A stretch of DNA of 64,000 nt from Hylemonella gracilis str. Niagara R (GCF_000600295.1 NZ_JEMG01000001.1:3415800-3479799); one strand, 5' to 3'. Counted from the first letter of the stretch, positions 36,148 through 45,257 are shown. Numbers and translations: made by a program. Notes: generated by a model not told the origin, from the letters alone.

Positions 36148-36186
36148 CTGATGGGGCGGTCGGCCCTGGGGCGTGCCAGCGCAAGC

Positions 36187-37299
36187 TCAGGCTAAGCGTC
36201 GCGCCGCGACCGCTTCGGACAACACCCGCAGCGCCTGCACCGAATCGTCCCAGCCCAGGCAGGCATCGGTGATGCTCTTGCCGTATTCCAGGTCGCAGGC
36301 TTGGTCCTTGCCCGGCGTGAACTTCTGGGCGCCGGCAGTCAGGTGGCTTTCCAGCATCACGCCGAAAATTCGACGCGAGCCTGCCTTGATCTGTCCCGCG
36401 ATGTCGCGTGTCACGTCCATCTGCTTCTCATGCTGCTTGCTGCTGTTGGCGTGGCTGCAATCCACCATCAGCGTCGTGGGCAGCTTGGCGGCTTCCAGAT
36501 CGGCGCAGGCCTTGCCCACGCTCTCAGCGTCGTAGTTGGGCGCCTTGCCGCCGCGCAGGATGACATGGCAATCCTTGTTGCCCTGGGTCTGCACGATGGC
36601 GACCTGACCATTCTTGTGCACGGACAGGAAATGGTGGCCGCGCGAAGCGGCCTGGATGGCATCGGTGGCGATGCGGATGTTGCCGTCCGTCCCGTTCTTG
36701 AAACCGATGGGCGCCGACAGGCCCGAAGCCAGTTCACGGTGCACCTGGCTTTCGGTGGTGCGCGCGCCGATGGCACCCCAGGATATGAGGTCGCCGATGT
36801 ACTGGGGCGAGATCACGTCCAGGAATTCGCTGCCCGCAGGCAGGCCGAGGCGGTTGATTTCGATCAGCAACTGGCGCGCGATGCGCAGACCTTCGTCGAT
36901 GCGGAAGCTTTCGTCCAGGTAGGGATCGTTGATCAGCCCCTTCCAGCCCACGGTGGTGCGCGGCTTCTCGAAATAGACCCGCATCACGATTTCCAGCGTG
37001 TCCTTGAACTGTTCGCGCTGTTCCTTCAGGCGCTTGGCGTATTCCACCGCCGCAGCCGGATCGTGGATGGAACAGGGCCCGATGACGACCAGCAGGCGGT
37101 CGTCCTTGCCCGCCATGATGCGATGGATGCTCTGCCGGGTCTTGGCGATCAATGCTTCCACTGGGGTTCCCGCGATGGGGAAGAAGCGGATCAGATGTTC
37201 GGGCGGGGGCAGCACGGTGATGTCCTTGATGCGTTCGTTGTCGATGCGGCTGGTCTTGTCGGCAGGCTGCGCATACCAGGTCTCGGTGGTGGCATTCAT
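36187..37299 (-). CDS. aroG: 3-deoxy-7-phosphoheptulonate (DAHP) synthase, class I
   Basis: First enzyme of the shikimate pathway (370 aa), condensing PEP and erythrose-4-phosphate. Class I AroFGH motifs: LLVVIGPCSIHDPAAAVEYA, MRVYFEKPRTTVGWKGLINDP, SWGAIGARTTESQVHRELASG, PIGFKNGTDG, HVILRGGKAPNYD, MVDCSHANSSK and MLESHL. The ATG at 37299 starts MNATTETWYAQ. The 194-base leader encodes an aromatic-rich peptide and an intrinsic terminator, so expression is likely set by attenuation sensing Phe/Tyr/Trp-tRNA. Convergent with mpl. Which aromatic amino acid inhibits the enzyme cannot be told here. Confidence 0.95.
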   Translation of the reverse strand: MNATTETWYAQPADKTSRIDNERIKDITVLPPPEHLIRFFPIAGTPVEALIAKTRQSIHRIMAGKDDRLLVVIGPCSIHDPAAAVEYAKRLKEQREQFKDTLEIVMRVYFEKPRTTVGWKGLINDPYLDESFRIDEGLRIARQLLIEINRLGLPAGSEFLDVISPQYIGDLISWGAIGARTTESQVHRELASGLSAPIGFKNGTDGNIRIATDAIQAASRGHHFLSVHKNGQVAIVQTQGNKDCHVILRGGKAPNYDAESVGKACADLEAAKLPTTLMVDCSHANSSKQHEKQMDVTRDIAGQIKAGSRRIFGVMLESHLTAGAQKFTPGKDQACDLEYGKSITDACLGWDDSVQALRVLSEAVAARRLA

Positions 37300-37352
37300 C
37301 AAGGGCTCCAAGTCGGTGAGTGGGTGTATCAGGTTGCGGGAAAACAAGGCAC

Positions 37353-37388
37353 AAAAAAAACCGCCGGTGCTTTTCAGCTCCGGCGGTT
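37353..37388 (-). terminator. Attenuator terminator in the aroG leader
   Basis: On the minus strand AACCGCCGG (37388-37380) pairs with CCGGCGGTT (37367-37359), and eight T (37360-37353) follow, 54 bases before the aroG start. The segment CCGGCGG at 37444-37438, inside the leader peptide gene, can pair instead with CCGCCGG (37386-37380). That gives the alternative antiterminator fold. Confidence 0.85.
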
Positions 37389-37412
37389 CTTGGTGAGGGG
37401 GTCTGTGTCTGC

Positions 37413-37493
37413 TTATGCTCGCGTCAGCGCCTCTCGTCCGCCGGGGACAGAGAACCAAAAGTAAAAATAAAAGTAGGCGCGAACGGCTTGCAT
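37413..37493 (-). CDS. aroG leader peptide
   Basis: A 26-codon frame beginning ATG CAA GCC with eight consecutive aromatic codons, YFYFYFWF (residues 7-14), then SVPGGREALTRA and TAA. It ends 24 bases before the terminator stem. Scarcity of charged Phe, Tyr or Trp tRNA should stall a ribosome at these codons and free the antiterminator segment. The ribosome-binding site is weak (AGAG). It starts 25 bases after the tldD stop, so it may be reached by read-through or from its own promoter. Confidence 0.85.
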   Translation of the reverse strand: MQAVRAYFYFYFWFSVPGGREALTRA

Positions 37494-37517
37494 GGCGGGC
37501 ACTCTAGCACAAAAAAA

Positions 37518-38990
37518 TCACGCCGTGCCGCCGACCGTGAGGCCGTCGATGCGCAGGGTGGGCTGCCCCACGCCCACGGGCACGCTCTGGCCTTCCTTGC
37601 CGCAGGTGCCCACGCCGCTGTCCAGGCGCATGTCGTTGCCGATCATGGTCACGCGCGTCAGCGCGTCGGGACCGTTGCCCACCAGGGTGGCGCCCTTCAC
37701 CGGGTAGAGGATCTTGCCTTTCTCGACCCAGAACGCCTCGCTGGCCGAGAAGACGAACTTGCCACTGGTGATGTCCACCTGCCCGCCGCCGAAGTTGGTC
37801 GCGTACAACCCCCGGTCGATGCTGGCCACGATCTCCTCCGGCGTCTTGTCGCCGCCCAGCATGTAGGTGTTGGTCATGCGCGGCATCGGAATGTGGGCGT
37901 AGCTTTCACGCCGGCCGTTGCCAGTCGGCGCGGTCTTCATCAGGCGGGCGTTCATGCTGTCCTGGATGTAGCCCTTGAGGATGCCGTCTTCGATCAGCAC
38001 ATTGCGCTGGCTGGGGTTGCCCTCGTCGTCCACGTTCAGCGAACCGCGCCGGTCGGCGATGGTGCCGTCGTCCAGCACCGTCACGCCCTTGGCCGCCACG
38101 CGCTGGCCAACACGACCGCTGAAAGCACTCGACCCCTTGCGGTTGAAATCGCCTTCCAGGCCATGGCCGATGGCTTCATGCAGCAGGATACCGGGCCAAC
38201 CGGACCCGAGCACCACCGTCATCTCGCCCGCGGGCGCGGGACGAGACTCCAGATTGGTCAGGGCGGCGTCGACGGCCTCGTCCACGTAACGGGTGATGGT
38301 TTCCTCGTCGAAATAGACCAATCCGAAACGCCCGCCCCCGCCGGAGGAGCCCATTTCTCGGCGCACCGCGCCATTGACGTTCTGCTCGGCGATCACCGTC
38401 ACCGACAGACGGACCAGAGGGCGCACGTCCGCCGCCAGCGTGCCGTCGGCGCGGGCCACGAGCACCACGTCGTATTCACCCGCCAGGCCGGCCATTACCT
38501 GCACGACGCGGGGATCCTTGGCACGGGCCAGCTTCTCGACCTTTTCCAGCAAGGCCACCTTGGCCGTGCTGTCCAGGCTGGCGATGGGATCGTCCCCTGG
38601 ATACAGCGTGCGGGAGCCGGCAATCTTGCGCTCGGCCGCCTTGACCCGGGCCGACTTGCCCGCCGCCGCGATGCTGCGCACGGTGCGCGCGGCGTCCAGC
38701 AGCGAAGCCTCGGAAATATCGTCGGAATAGGCGAAGGCGGTCTTTTCGCCGCTCACGGCGCGCACGCCCACGCCCTGGTCAATGCTGAAACTGCCCGTCT
38801 TGACAATGCCTTCCTCCAGGCTCCAACCCTCGCTGCGGGTGTACTGGAAGTAGAGATCGGCGTCGTCCACCCGGTGGGCCCGGATTTCGGACAAGGCACG
38901 CAGCAAGTGCGATTCGTCCAGGCCGAAGGGTGTGAGCAGGAGCTCGCGAGCGACGGCCAAGCGCTCCAGGGTGGGTTCGCGTGAAATCAT
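37518..38990 (-). CDS. tldD: Metalloprotease TldD
   Basis: TldD subunit (490 aa) of the TldD/TldE(PmbA) zinc protease, which degrades unfolded peptides and matures microcin-like peptides. The zinc-binding motif is HEAIGHGLEGD. SEGWSLEEGIVKTGSFSIDQGVGVRAVSGEKTAFAYSD near the N-terminus and YMLGGDKTPEEIVASIDRGLYATNFGGGQVDITSGKFVF near the C-terminus are typical. The partner tldE is not in the window. Immediately upstream of the aroG attenuator on the same strand. Confidence 0.95.
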   Translation of the reverse strand: MISREPTLERLAVARELLLTPFGLDESHLLRALSEIRAHRVDDADLYFQYTRSEGWSLEEGIVKTGSFSIDQGVGVRAVSGEKTAFAYSDDISEASLLDAARTVRSIAAAGKSARVKAAERKIAGSRTLYPGDDPIASLDSTAKVALLEKVEKLARAKDPRVVQVMAGLAGEYDVVLVARADGTLAADVRPLVRLSVTVIAEQNVNGAVRREMGSSGGGGRFGLVYFDEETITRYVDEAVDAALTNLESRPAPAGEMTVVLGSGWPGILLHEAIGHGLEGDFNRKGSSAFSGRVGQRVAAKGVTVLDDGTIADRRGSLNVDDEGNPSQRNVLIEDGILKGYIQDSMNARLMKTAPTGNGRRESYAHIPMPRMTNTYMLGGDKTPEEIVASIDRGLYATNFGGGQVDITSGKFVFSASEAFWVEKGKILYPVKGATLVGNGPDALTRVTMIGNDMRLDSGVGTCGKEGQSVPVGVGQPTLRIDGLTVGGTA

Positions 38991-39048
38991 GCGGCCATTT
39001 TAGAGGCCGCGCCGCGTCTGTACAGGCGGTGCGGGAATGCCCTTGGGC

Positions 39049-40206
39049 TCAGCTCTGCACCAGCCGTTTGGTCTTGGCGATCGACATCATCATTCCCAGC
39101 GCCAGGCCCAGGGTCACCATGGCCGTGCCGCCATAGCTGATGAAGGGCAGGGGCACGCCGACCACGGGCAGGATACCGCTGACCATGCCCAGGTTCACGA
39201 AGGCGTAGGTGAAGAAGATCATGGTGATGGCGCCCGCCAGCAGCCGCGCGAACAGGGTCGGCGCCTCCAGCGCGATGGCCAGGCAACGCAGCACGAGGAA
39301 CAGGAACGCGGCCAACAGCACCAGGCTACCGAGCAGGCCGAATTCCTCGGCGTAGGCGGCGAAGATGAAGTCCGTGGTGCGCTCGGGAATGAACTCCAGG
39401 TGGGTCTGCGTGCCCTGCATGTAACCTTGTCCGAAGAAGCCCCCCGAACCGATGGCGATCATGCCCTGGATGATGTGAAAGCCCCGACCCAACGGATCGC
39501 GCCAAGGGTCGAGCAAGGTGCAGACCCGCTGCTGCTGGTAGTCGTGCAAGATAGGCCAGTTCACGCCATCGGCGCACAAGGGCTTCTGGAAAACCACCAG
39601 CACCAGCACGACGAACAACCCCAAGGCCACCGGCGGCACGATGAAACGCCAGTTCAGTCCGGCGAAATAGATGACCGAGAAACCGGCGGCGAACACCAGC
39701 AGGGAGGTGCCCAGGTCCGGCTGCTTCATGATGAGTCCAACCGGCACCACCAGCAAGGCGCCGGCCACCGCGAAATCCATCGGCCGCAGTTGGCCTTCGC
39801 GTTTCTGGAACCACCAGGCCAGCATCAGCGGGAGCGCGATCTTGAGGATTTCGCTGGGCTGGATGACGATGCCCAGGTTAATCCAGCGCGTCGCCCCCTT
39901 GCGGGTGATGCCGAACAACTCCACCGCGATCAGCAGCAGCACGCCCACGGCGTACAGCGGCACCGCCATGGTCATGAGTCGATGCGGTGGCACCTGCGCC
40001 ACCACGAACATGATGCCGGCGGCCAGCAGCATGTTGCGGCCATGGTCCACAAAACGGGTGCCATGGTCGTAGCCCGACGAGTACATGGTCAAAAGGCCGA
40101 TGAAAGCCAACACCAGCACGGCGATGGCCAGTGGCCCGTCAAAGCCTTTGAAGAGAAAAAGGATGCGCTGCAGGAGCGAGGGTTTTTCGACGACGACCAA
40201 GGGCAT
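39049..40206 (-). CDS. rodA: Peptidoglycan polymerase RodA
   Basis: SEDS-family glycosyltransferase (385 aa) that elongates the lateral wall with PBP2. About ten transmembrane segments. Family motifs: GATRWINLGIVIQPSEILKIALPL, MKQPDLGTSLLVFAAG, DPLGRGFHIIQGMIAIGSGG, FIPERTTDFIFAAYAEEFGLLG and VVGVPLPFISYGGTAMVTLGLALGMMMS. The ATG at 40206 begins MPLVVVEKPSLL; the frame is open further upstream over yqiA but is not used. The PBP2 gene mrdA is not next to it; yqiA diverges from it with a 93-base gap. Confidence 0.95.
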   Translation of the reverse strand: MPLVVVEKPSLLQRILFLFKGFDGPLAIAVLVLAFIGLLTMYSSGYDHGTRFVDHGRNMLLAAGIMFVVAQVPPHRLMTMAVPLYAVGVLLLIAVELFGITRKGATRWINLGIVIQPSEILKIALPLMLAWWFQKREGQLRPMDFAVAGALLVVPVGLIMKQPDLGTSLLVFAAGFSVIYFAGLNWRFIVPPVALGLFVVLVLVVFQKPLCADGVNWPILHDYQQQRVCTLLDPWRDPLGRGFHIIQGMIAIGSGGFFGQGYMQGTQTHLEFIPERTTDFIFAAYAEEFGLLGSLVLLAAFLFLVLRCLAIALEAPTLFARLLAGAITMIFFTYAFVNLGMVSGILPVVGVPLPFISYGGTAMVTLGLALGMMMSIAKTKRLVQS

Positions 40207-40299
40207 AGTGGGCGGATTATCCTTCCAACAAGCGCTTGCCCCGCCGCCGCCTTGCCCAGGCTCAATCCCGCCCCTACACCCGCCGTCTGGAACACAGCC

Positions 40300-40938
40300 A
40301 TGCCGACCACACCCACCACCCATGTGCTCTACCTGCACGGTTTTCGCTCCACGCCGCAGTCGACCAAGGCCAGGTTGGTGGGCGAGCAGATGGCGCGAAA
40401 TTGGCCACACATCGTCTTCCACTGCCCGCAGCTGCCGCCCTCGCCGCGCCAGGCCATGGACGAGGTGATGCGGGACATCGCTAACTGGCCGCGTCGGCAG
40501 GCGCACGGCCCCTCCGCAGCCGGCATGGCCGTGATCGGCTCCTCCCTGGGTGGTTATTACGCGACCTGGATCGCCGAGCAGACTGGTTGCCGCGCCGTGG
40601 TGCTCAACCCCGCCGTGCACGCGGCGCGTGACCTGGCCACGCAGGTGGGCGAACACAGGAGCTGGCACAACCCGAACGAGACCTTCGTCTTCAAGGCCGA
40701 GTACGTAGAGGAACTGCGGGCGCTGGCTGTACCGGCCATCACCCGGCCCGAACGCTATTACGCCCTGATCGCCAAGGGCGACGAGGTGCTGGACTGGCAG
40801 GAAATGCTGGGGCATTACGCCAACCCTTACGGGCGCCTGCAACATGGCCGCCTGTTGGAAGGCAGCGACCATGCGATCAGCGACTTTCCGGACTATCTGA
40901 ATGAGGTGCTGGATTTCTTGAACCTGGCCATCCGGTGA
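40300..40938 (+). CDS. YqiA/YcfP-type alpha/beta-hydrolase esterase
   Basis: Small serine esterase of 212 aa. Alpha/beta-hydrolase features: VLYLHGFRSTPQSTKA (oxyanion strand HGF), the nucleophile elbow GSSLGGYYATW, and the C-terminal LLEGSDHAISDF holding the catalytic His with an Asp in IAKGDEVLDW. Enterobacterial YqiA cleaves palmitoyl-CoA and p-nitrophenyl esters in vitro. The ATG at 40300 gives MPTTPTTHVLYLHGF, the family's standard start. Confidence 0.87.
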   Translation: MPTTPTTHVLYLHGFRSTPQSTKARLVGEQMARNWPHIVFHCPQLPPSPRQAMDEVMRDIANWPRRQAHGPSAAGMAVIGSSLGGYYATWIAEQTGCRAVVLNPAVHAARDLATQVGEHRSWHNPNETFVFKAEYVEELRALAVPAITRPERYYALIAKGDEVLDWQEMLGHYANPYGRLQHGRLLEGSDHAISDFPDYLNEVLDFLNLAIR

Positions 40939-40998
40939 TGGACAAGTGCACGCCCCCGAACCGGACCTCGCTCGAGAGCCAGGCGTAGGCCGTCCGCT

Positions 40999-41027
40999 TC
41001 ATGAGATTTGCTTCGCAAATCACATGA
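40999..41027. terminator. Hairpin between convergent yqiA-like and globin genes
   Basis: TCATG-a-GATTTGC pairs with GCAAATC-a-CATGA around a 3-base loop, 12 pairs with one mismatch. It lies in the 140-base gap between the convergent stops and could end both transcripts. No T-run. Confidence 0.55.
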
Positions 41028-41078
41028 GGCGGGTCACCAGGCCCCGCGCCCGGGAAGCGCCTCGATGCAAGGGAAACC

Positions 41079-41522
41079 TCACCCCGGCGTGTTACGCATC
41101 CAGTCCGCCGTCTCGAAGAAGGACTTCTTCAGCCGCGCCCGCAGCGCCTGCGGCACATCGACCTCTTCCATGGCCTGGGCCATGCAGGCCACCCATTGGT
41201 CGCGCTCGGCCAGGCCGATCTTGAAGGGCAAATGCCGCGCGCGCAAACGCGGATGGCCAAAGCGTTCAACGTAATGCTGCGGACCGCCGAGCCAGCCGCA
41301 GAGAAACCAGAACAGCCGCTGCCGCGCGTTGTCCAGGCTGGGGCCATGCGCGGCACGCAAGGCGGCGTAACCCGGTTCCAGATCCATCAGGTCATAGAAG
41401 CGGGTGACCAGGGCCTGAACACGGTGCTCCCCGCCCAACCACTCGAAAGGCGTCAGGAACTCGCCGGCCTCGTTCTTCGGCGGCGGTTCCTCGATCTGGT
41501 TGAGCTTGACCACGCCACTCAT
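41079..41522 (-). CDS. Truncated hemoglobin, group II
   Basis: Globin of 147 aa. Seen: LTPFEWLGGEHRVQALVTRFYDLMD (B helix with distal residues), LFWFLCGWLGGPQHYVERFGHPRLRARHLPF with the proximal His in GHPRLRARH, and ERDQWVACMAQAME with the invariant Trp typical of group II. It binds heme, and group II members handle O2, NO or peroxide. The ATG at 41522 (MSGVVKLNQIEEPPP) is preferred to a longer frame. It follows the FtsX-type permease gene by 61 bases on the same strand. Confidence 0.9.
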   Translation of the reverse strand: MSGVVKLNQIEEPPPKNEAGEFLTPFEWLGGEHRVQALVTRFYDLMDLEPGYAALRAAHGPSLDNARQRLFWFLCGWLGGPQHYVERFGHPRLRARHLPFKIGLAERDQWVACMAQAMEEVDVPQALRARLKKSFFETADWMRNTPG

Positions 41523-41583
41523 GCCAAGACCTCCGTGACACCCACCCCGGTACGCGCCTGCGGGAGGCGCCTCGGCTCGCCGC

Positions 41584-44124
41584 TCATGCCGCCGCCTTGC
41601 GCAGGGTGTCCACCACCGGCGCACGCAGCACCGAGCGCAAACCCCACCAGCCGGCCCCCAGGGCCAGAGCCGCGCCACTCAGGCCGCCGACCGGCAACAA
41701 CCAGAGGCTACCGCCCCACTCGAAATTGAAGACGAAATGCGCCAAGGCCCAGCCCACCGCGCCAGACACGATGGCCGCCAGCACGCCCGCCAGCAAGCCC
41801 AAGCCCAGCAGTTCGGCGCGCTGCATCTGGCGCAACAAGGCGCCACCGGCGCCGACGGCGCGCATCACCGCGTATTCCCGCGCGCGCTCCTCCCGCGTCG
41901 AGGCCACGGCGGCATAGAGCACGATCAGCCCCGCCGCGAGCGTGAAACCGAAGAGAAATTCCACGGCCCGGCTGACCTGCGCCAGCACCTGCTGCACCTG
42001 AGCCAGCGTCATGCTCAAGTCCACGACAGTGACGTTGGGAAACTCGCGCACCAGCTGGCTGTCGAAACGGCCGTTGCCTTCGGGCGCGCGGAAGGCCGCC
42101 AGGTAGGTCACCGGCAGGTCAGGCATGTTGCTGACCGGATACAGCGCGAAGAAATTGGCGCGCATGGAGCCCCAGTCCACCTCGCGCAGCGAAGTGATCG
42201 TGGTCTCGTGCTGCAAGCCCGCGATGTCGAAACGCAGGCGGTCGCCGAGCTTGAGGCCCAGGGTCTCGGCGATGCCATCTTCCATGCTGATACCGTTCGG
42301 GTCTTCGTTCGTCCAGCGACCGGCGACGATGGGGTTGTGCGCGGGCGGCTGCGCGCTGTAGGACAGGTTGAATTCACGCTCCACCAGGCGCTGCGCGCGG
42401 TCGTCCTCATAATCCTCGGCCTGCACCGGCCGGTCGTTCACGGCCACCAGACGACCGCGGATCATGGGGTACCAGTCGTGGTCCGCCGCCACGCCCGCGC
42501 GCGCCAAAGCGGCCTGGAAGCTCTGGGCCTGATCGGGCTGGATGTTGATGACAAAACGGTTGGGCGCGTTGACCGGCGTGGCCTTGCGCCAGCTGTCGAT
42601 CAGGTCAGTGCGCAGCAGGGCCAGCAGCAACAAGGCCAACAGGCCGACCGCGAGACTGCTGACCTGCAACACGGCATAAACCGGTCGGGCTGAAAGCTGG
42701 CGCGTGGCCAGGATCAGCCAGCGCGGCGCCCGTTCTTCCCGCACCACCCGGCGCAGCAGCAACACCGCACCCCAGGCCGCGCAGGCGAACAGGCCCACAG
42801 CCAGGGCAAAACCGCCCACGGTGATCAGCCCCAGCATCCAGTCCCGGCTGGCTGCCAGCAGCAAGGCGGCAAAACCCGTGAGCCCCAGGCCGAGCACGCC
42901 CAGGGAGAGGGGGCGAGGTTCGCCCACGTCGCGCCGGATCACGCGCAGCGCGGGCACCCGCGCCAGTTGCAGCACGGGCGGCAGGCCGAAGGCAGCCATC
43001 AAGGTCAAGCCCACCCCCAGGCCAAAACCCACCGGCCACAGGCCCGGCGCGGGCAAGGCGGCATCCACCAGGCCGGCCAGCAAGAGCACGAAGACATGGT
43101 GCGCGGCCCAGCCCAGGGCTGCGCCCAGCAGACCGCCGCCCAAACCGATCAGCAGGAACTCCAGCGCATGGGCGCGTGCGATGGTCGCCTGGGACAGGCC
43201 CAGCACACGCAGCATGGCGCAGCTATCGAGATGGGCATTGGCGAAGGCGCGCGCCGCCAGCCCCACGGCCACGGCCGACAGCAAGGCCGCGAGCAGGGCC
43301 ACCAACTGCAGGAACTTCTCGGCCCGCTCCAGCGTGTTCGACAACTCGGGCCGGCCGCCATCCAGGGCTTCGACCCGGGTGCCGCGCGCCTGCTCGCGCT
43401 CGATCCAGGCCTTGGCCTGCGTGATGAAACGCCGTACCTCGGCCTCGCCCACAGCGCCGTCCTTGGCGGCGACGGCATACCGGTAGCTCACCCGGCTGGC
43501 CGGCTGCACCAGATCGGTCGCGGCCAGGTCGGCTCGGTTCATCAGCACACGCGGCGCGAAGTTGATGAAACCGCCACCTCGATCCGGCTCCACGCCGATG
43601 ACGCGGGTGATGCGCAAGCGGGCCTCACCCAACAGCAGGTCCGAGCCCAGATGGGTGCCCAGGGCGTCCAGCAGACCGGGGTCCACCCAAACCTCGCCGG
43701 GCGCGGGAATGTCGGTCGTGGCCAAAGCGGCCTCGCCCTCGCGCGCACTGGCCGTGAGGCGGCCCCGCAAGGGGTACCCCGCCTCGACGGCCTTCAGCGC
43801 GACCAATCGGGTGCTGCCGCCTTCGGCGTCCGAGGTCCGCGCCATGGTGGGGAAGCCCAGGGACGCGGACGCTTGCAGCCCCTGCTGCTGCGCCAGTGCC
43901 TGCAAGGCCGCAGGCGTGGGCTGGTCGCTGACGACCACGGCGTCGCCCCCCAGCAATTGCAGCGCGTCGCGCTGCATGCCGCGGTTGAGACGATCAGCGA
44001 AGAAGCTCACGGCCGTCAGCGTGGCCACCGCCAGCGTGACGGCCAAGAGCAGCAGGCGCAGTTGCCCGGCGCGCCAGTCACGCCGCAGGTTGGTGAAACC
44101 CAAACGGAGGAAGGAAATATTCAT
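41584..44124 (-). CDS. FtsX-like ABC permease (YbbP type)
   Basis: Large inner-membrane permease of 846 aa with one N-terminal transmembrane segment, a periplasmic MacB-like region, and FtsX domains near the middle (~250-380) and the end (~720-835), with about ten segments in all. This is the YbbP architecture, whose partner ATPase YbbA and thioesterase TesA are normally adjacent. No ABC ATPase gene is next to it here, so the ATPase must be encoded elsewhere. These transporters act on envelope lipids or lipoproteins; the substrate is uncertain. Confidence 0.88.
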   Translation of the reverse strand: MNISFLRLGFTNLRRDWRAGQLRLLLLAVTLAVATLTAVSFFADRLNRGMQRDALQLLGGDAVVVSDQPTPAALQALAQQQGLQASASLGFPTMARTSDAEGGSTRLVALKAVEAGYPLRGRLTASAREGEAALATTDIPAPGEVWVDPGLLDALGTHLGSDLLLGEARLRITRVIGVEPDRGGGFINFAPRVLMNRADLAATDLVQPASRVSYRYAVAAKDGAVGEAEVRRFITQAKAWIEREQARGTRVEALDGGRPELSNTLERAEKFLQLVALLAALLSAVAVGLAARAFANAHLDSCAMLRVLGLSQATIARAHALEFLLIGLGGGLLGAALGWAAHHVFVLLLAGLVDAALPAPGLWPVGFGLGVGLTLMAAFGLPPVLQLARVPALRVIRRDVGEPRPLSLGVLGLGLTGFAALLLAASRDWMLGLITVGGFALAVGLFACAAWGAVLLLRRVVREERAPRWLILATRQLSARPVYAVLQVSSLAVGLLALLLLALLRTDLIDSWRKATPVNAPNRFVINIQPDQAQSFQAALARAGVAADHDWYPMIRGRLVAVNDRPVQAEDYEDDRAQRLVEREFNLSYSAQPPAHNPIVAGRWTNEDPNGISMEDGIAETLGLKLGDRLRFDIAGLQHETTITSLREVDWGSMRANFFALYPVSNMPDLPVTYLAAFRAPEGNGRFDSQLVREFPNVTVVDLSMTLAQVQQVLAQVSRAVEFLFGFTLAAGLIVLYAAVASTREERAREYAVMRAVGAGGALLRQMQRAELLGLGLLAGVLAAIVSGAVGWALAHFVFNFEWGGSLWLLPVGGLSGAALALGAGWWGLRSVLRAPVVDTLRKAAA

Positions 44125-44288
44125 GGGCGGCTACCTTAGCCGATTTGCCTGGGCCCACGGCGGACAGGGGTGAAATTCGAGCCCCTCCCTAAGCCCAAGC
44201 CCTTGCATTCAGCCCCACGTCAGCCGCACCGGGACAGGGCGGGCCGGAACGGCCAGACGCCCGGCACAACAAGTCGCGACCCGGCTGC

Positions 44289-45257
44289 TCAGACCTGCAA
44301 AGCACCGCTGTGGGCCGCCGCATGGTGGAGCCACTCGGGATCCTGGGCCAGGGCCAAGGCGGCCTCCAGCGGACGCGAGCGCCGGTCCTGGGTGTTGCGC
44401 GCCGGGTTCTGCACCATGAAACCGATCGGCGTCTGCATGGTGGGTTTGCCCAGGGGCCGGGCTTCCAGCTCGCGGTAGGTACGCACCGCGCCCACCAGGG
44501 CACCGGGCATGATGCTGCTGACCGAGCCGCCGACGGCGGCCAGGGCCAGGCTGAGCACCGAATTGGTCTCCATCACCGGCCGCACCCGCACGCCGGCCTG
44601 GGCGAAGGCGTCGTCCAGAATATGGCGGTTGTACATCTCCGGGCTCATCAGGCACAACGGCAAGGCGGCGGCCTCGCGCCAATCCATGGGCGGGCCGAAA
44701 CGCAGGCCGGCCTCGGCGGCGGACAACTCAGCGCTGGCATCGAGTCGGCGCACAAGGAAGTAATGCTCGACATACTGCGGCAAGGTCTGCAGCGCCCCCG
44801 GACGCACCCGCTCGATGAAACCCAGGCCCATGTCCAGGGTCAGGTCTTCCAGGCCGGATTCGATGTCCTGCGAGCTCATGGACCGCACCACCGGGGTGAT
44901 GCCCAGGTGGCGGGCCTGCAGCATGGCCGCGAAACGCGCCGCGATGGGTTCGGCCGAGGGCACGACACCAATGCCCAGCCGGCCCTGGATGCGCCCGCCC
45001 ACGCTTTTCAGATCCTGCTTGAGCAGCTGTTCCTCGCGCAGCATGCGGCGGGCGCTCTCCAGCAGGCGCTCGCCCTCGGGCGTGAACCCGACGAAGGTGC
45101 GGCCTCGGCGCACGATGGGACTGCCGAACTCCTCCTCCAGAGCACGCAAGGCGTTGGACAAGGCGGGCTGGGTCACGAAACATGCCTGGGCGGCGCGCGC
45201 GAAGTGCTTGTGCTCGTCGAGCGCGACCAGGTAGCGCATGGAAACCAGGAGATTCAT
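44289..45257 (-). CDS. LysR-family transcriptional regulator
   Basis: Regulator of 322 aa. The N-terminal winged helix-turn-helix has HFARAAQACFVTQPALSNALRALEEEFGSPIVRRGR, and an effector-binding domain runs from ~95 to ~300. It is not divergently paired with an obvious target: upstream on the same strand is mrp, downstream the FtsX-type permease. Related LysR proteins in Burkholderiales often sit next to formate dehydrogenase genes, none of which are in this window. The inducer and targets are unknown. Confidence 0.9.
   Translation of the reverse strand: MNLLVSMRYLVALDEHKHFARAAQACFVTQPALSNALRALEEEFGSPIVRRGRTFVGFTPEGERLLESARRMLREEQLLKQDLKSVGGRIQGRLGIGVVPSAEPIAARFAAMLQARHLGITPVVRSMSSQDIESGLEDLTLDMGLGFIERVRPGALQTLPQYVEHYFLVRRLDASAELSAAEAGLRFGPPMDWREAAALPLCLMSPEMYNRHILDDAFAQAGVRVRPVMETNSVLSLALAAVGGSVSSIMPGALVGAVRTYRELEARPLGKPTMQTPIGFMVQNPARNTQDRRSRPLEAALALAQDPEWLHHAAAHSGALQV

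Noticed and set aside
36080-36151. A 23-codon gene after mpl
   Set aside because: It is just the duplicated Mpl C-terminus created by the 68-bp tandem repeat.
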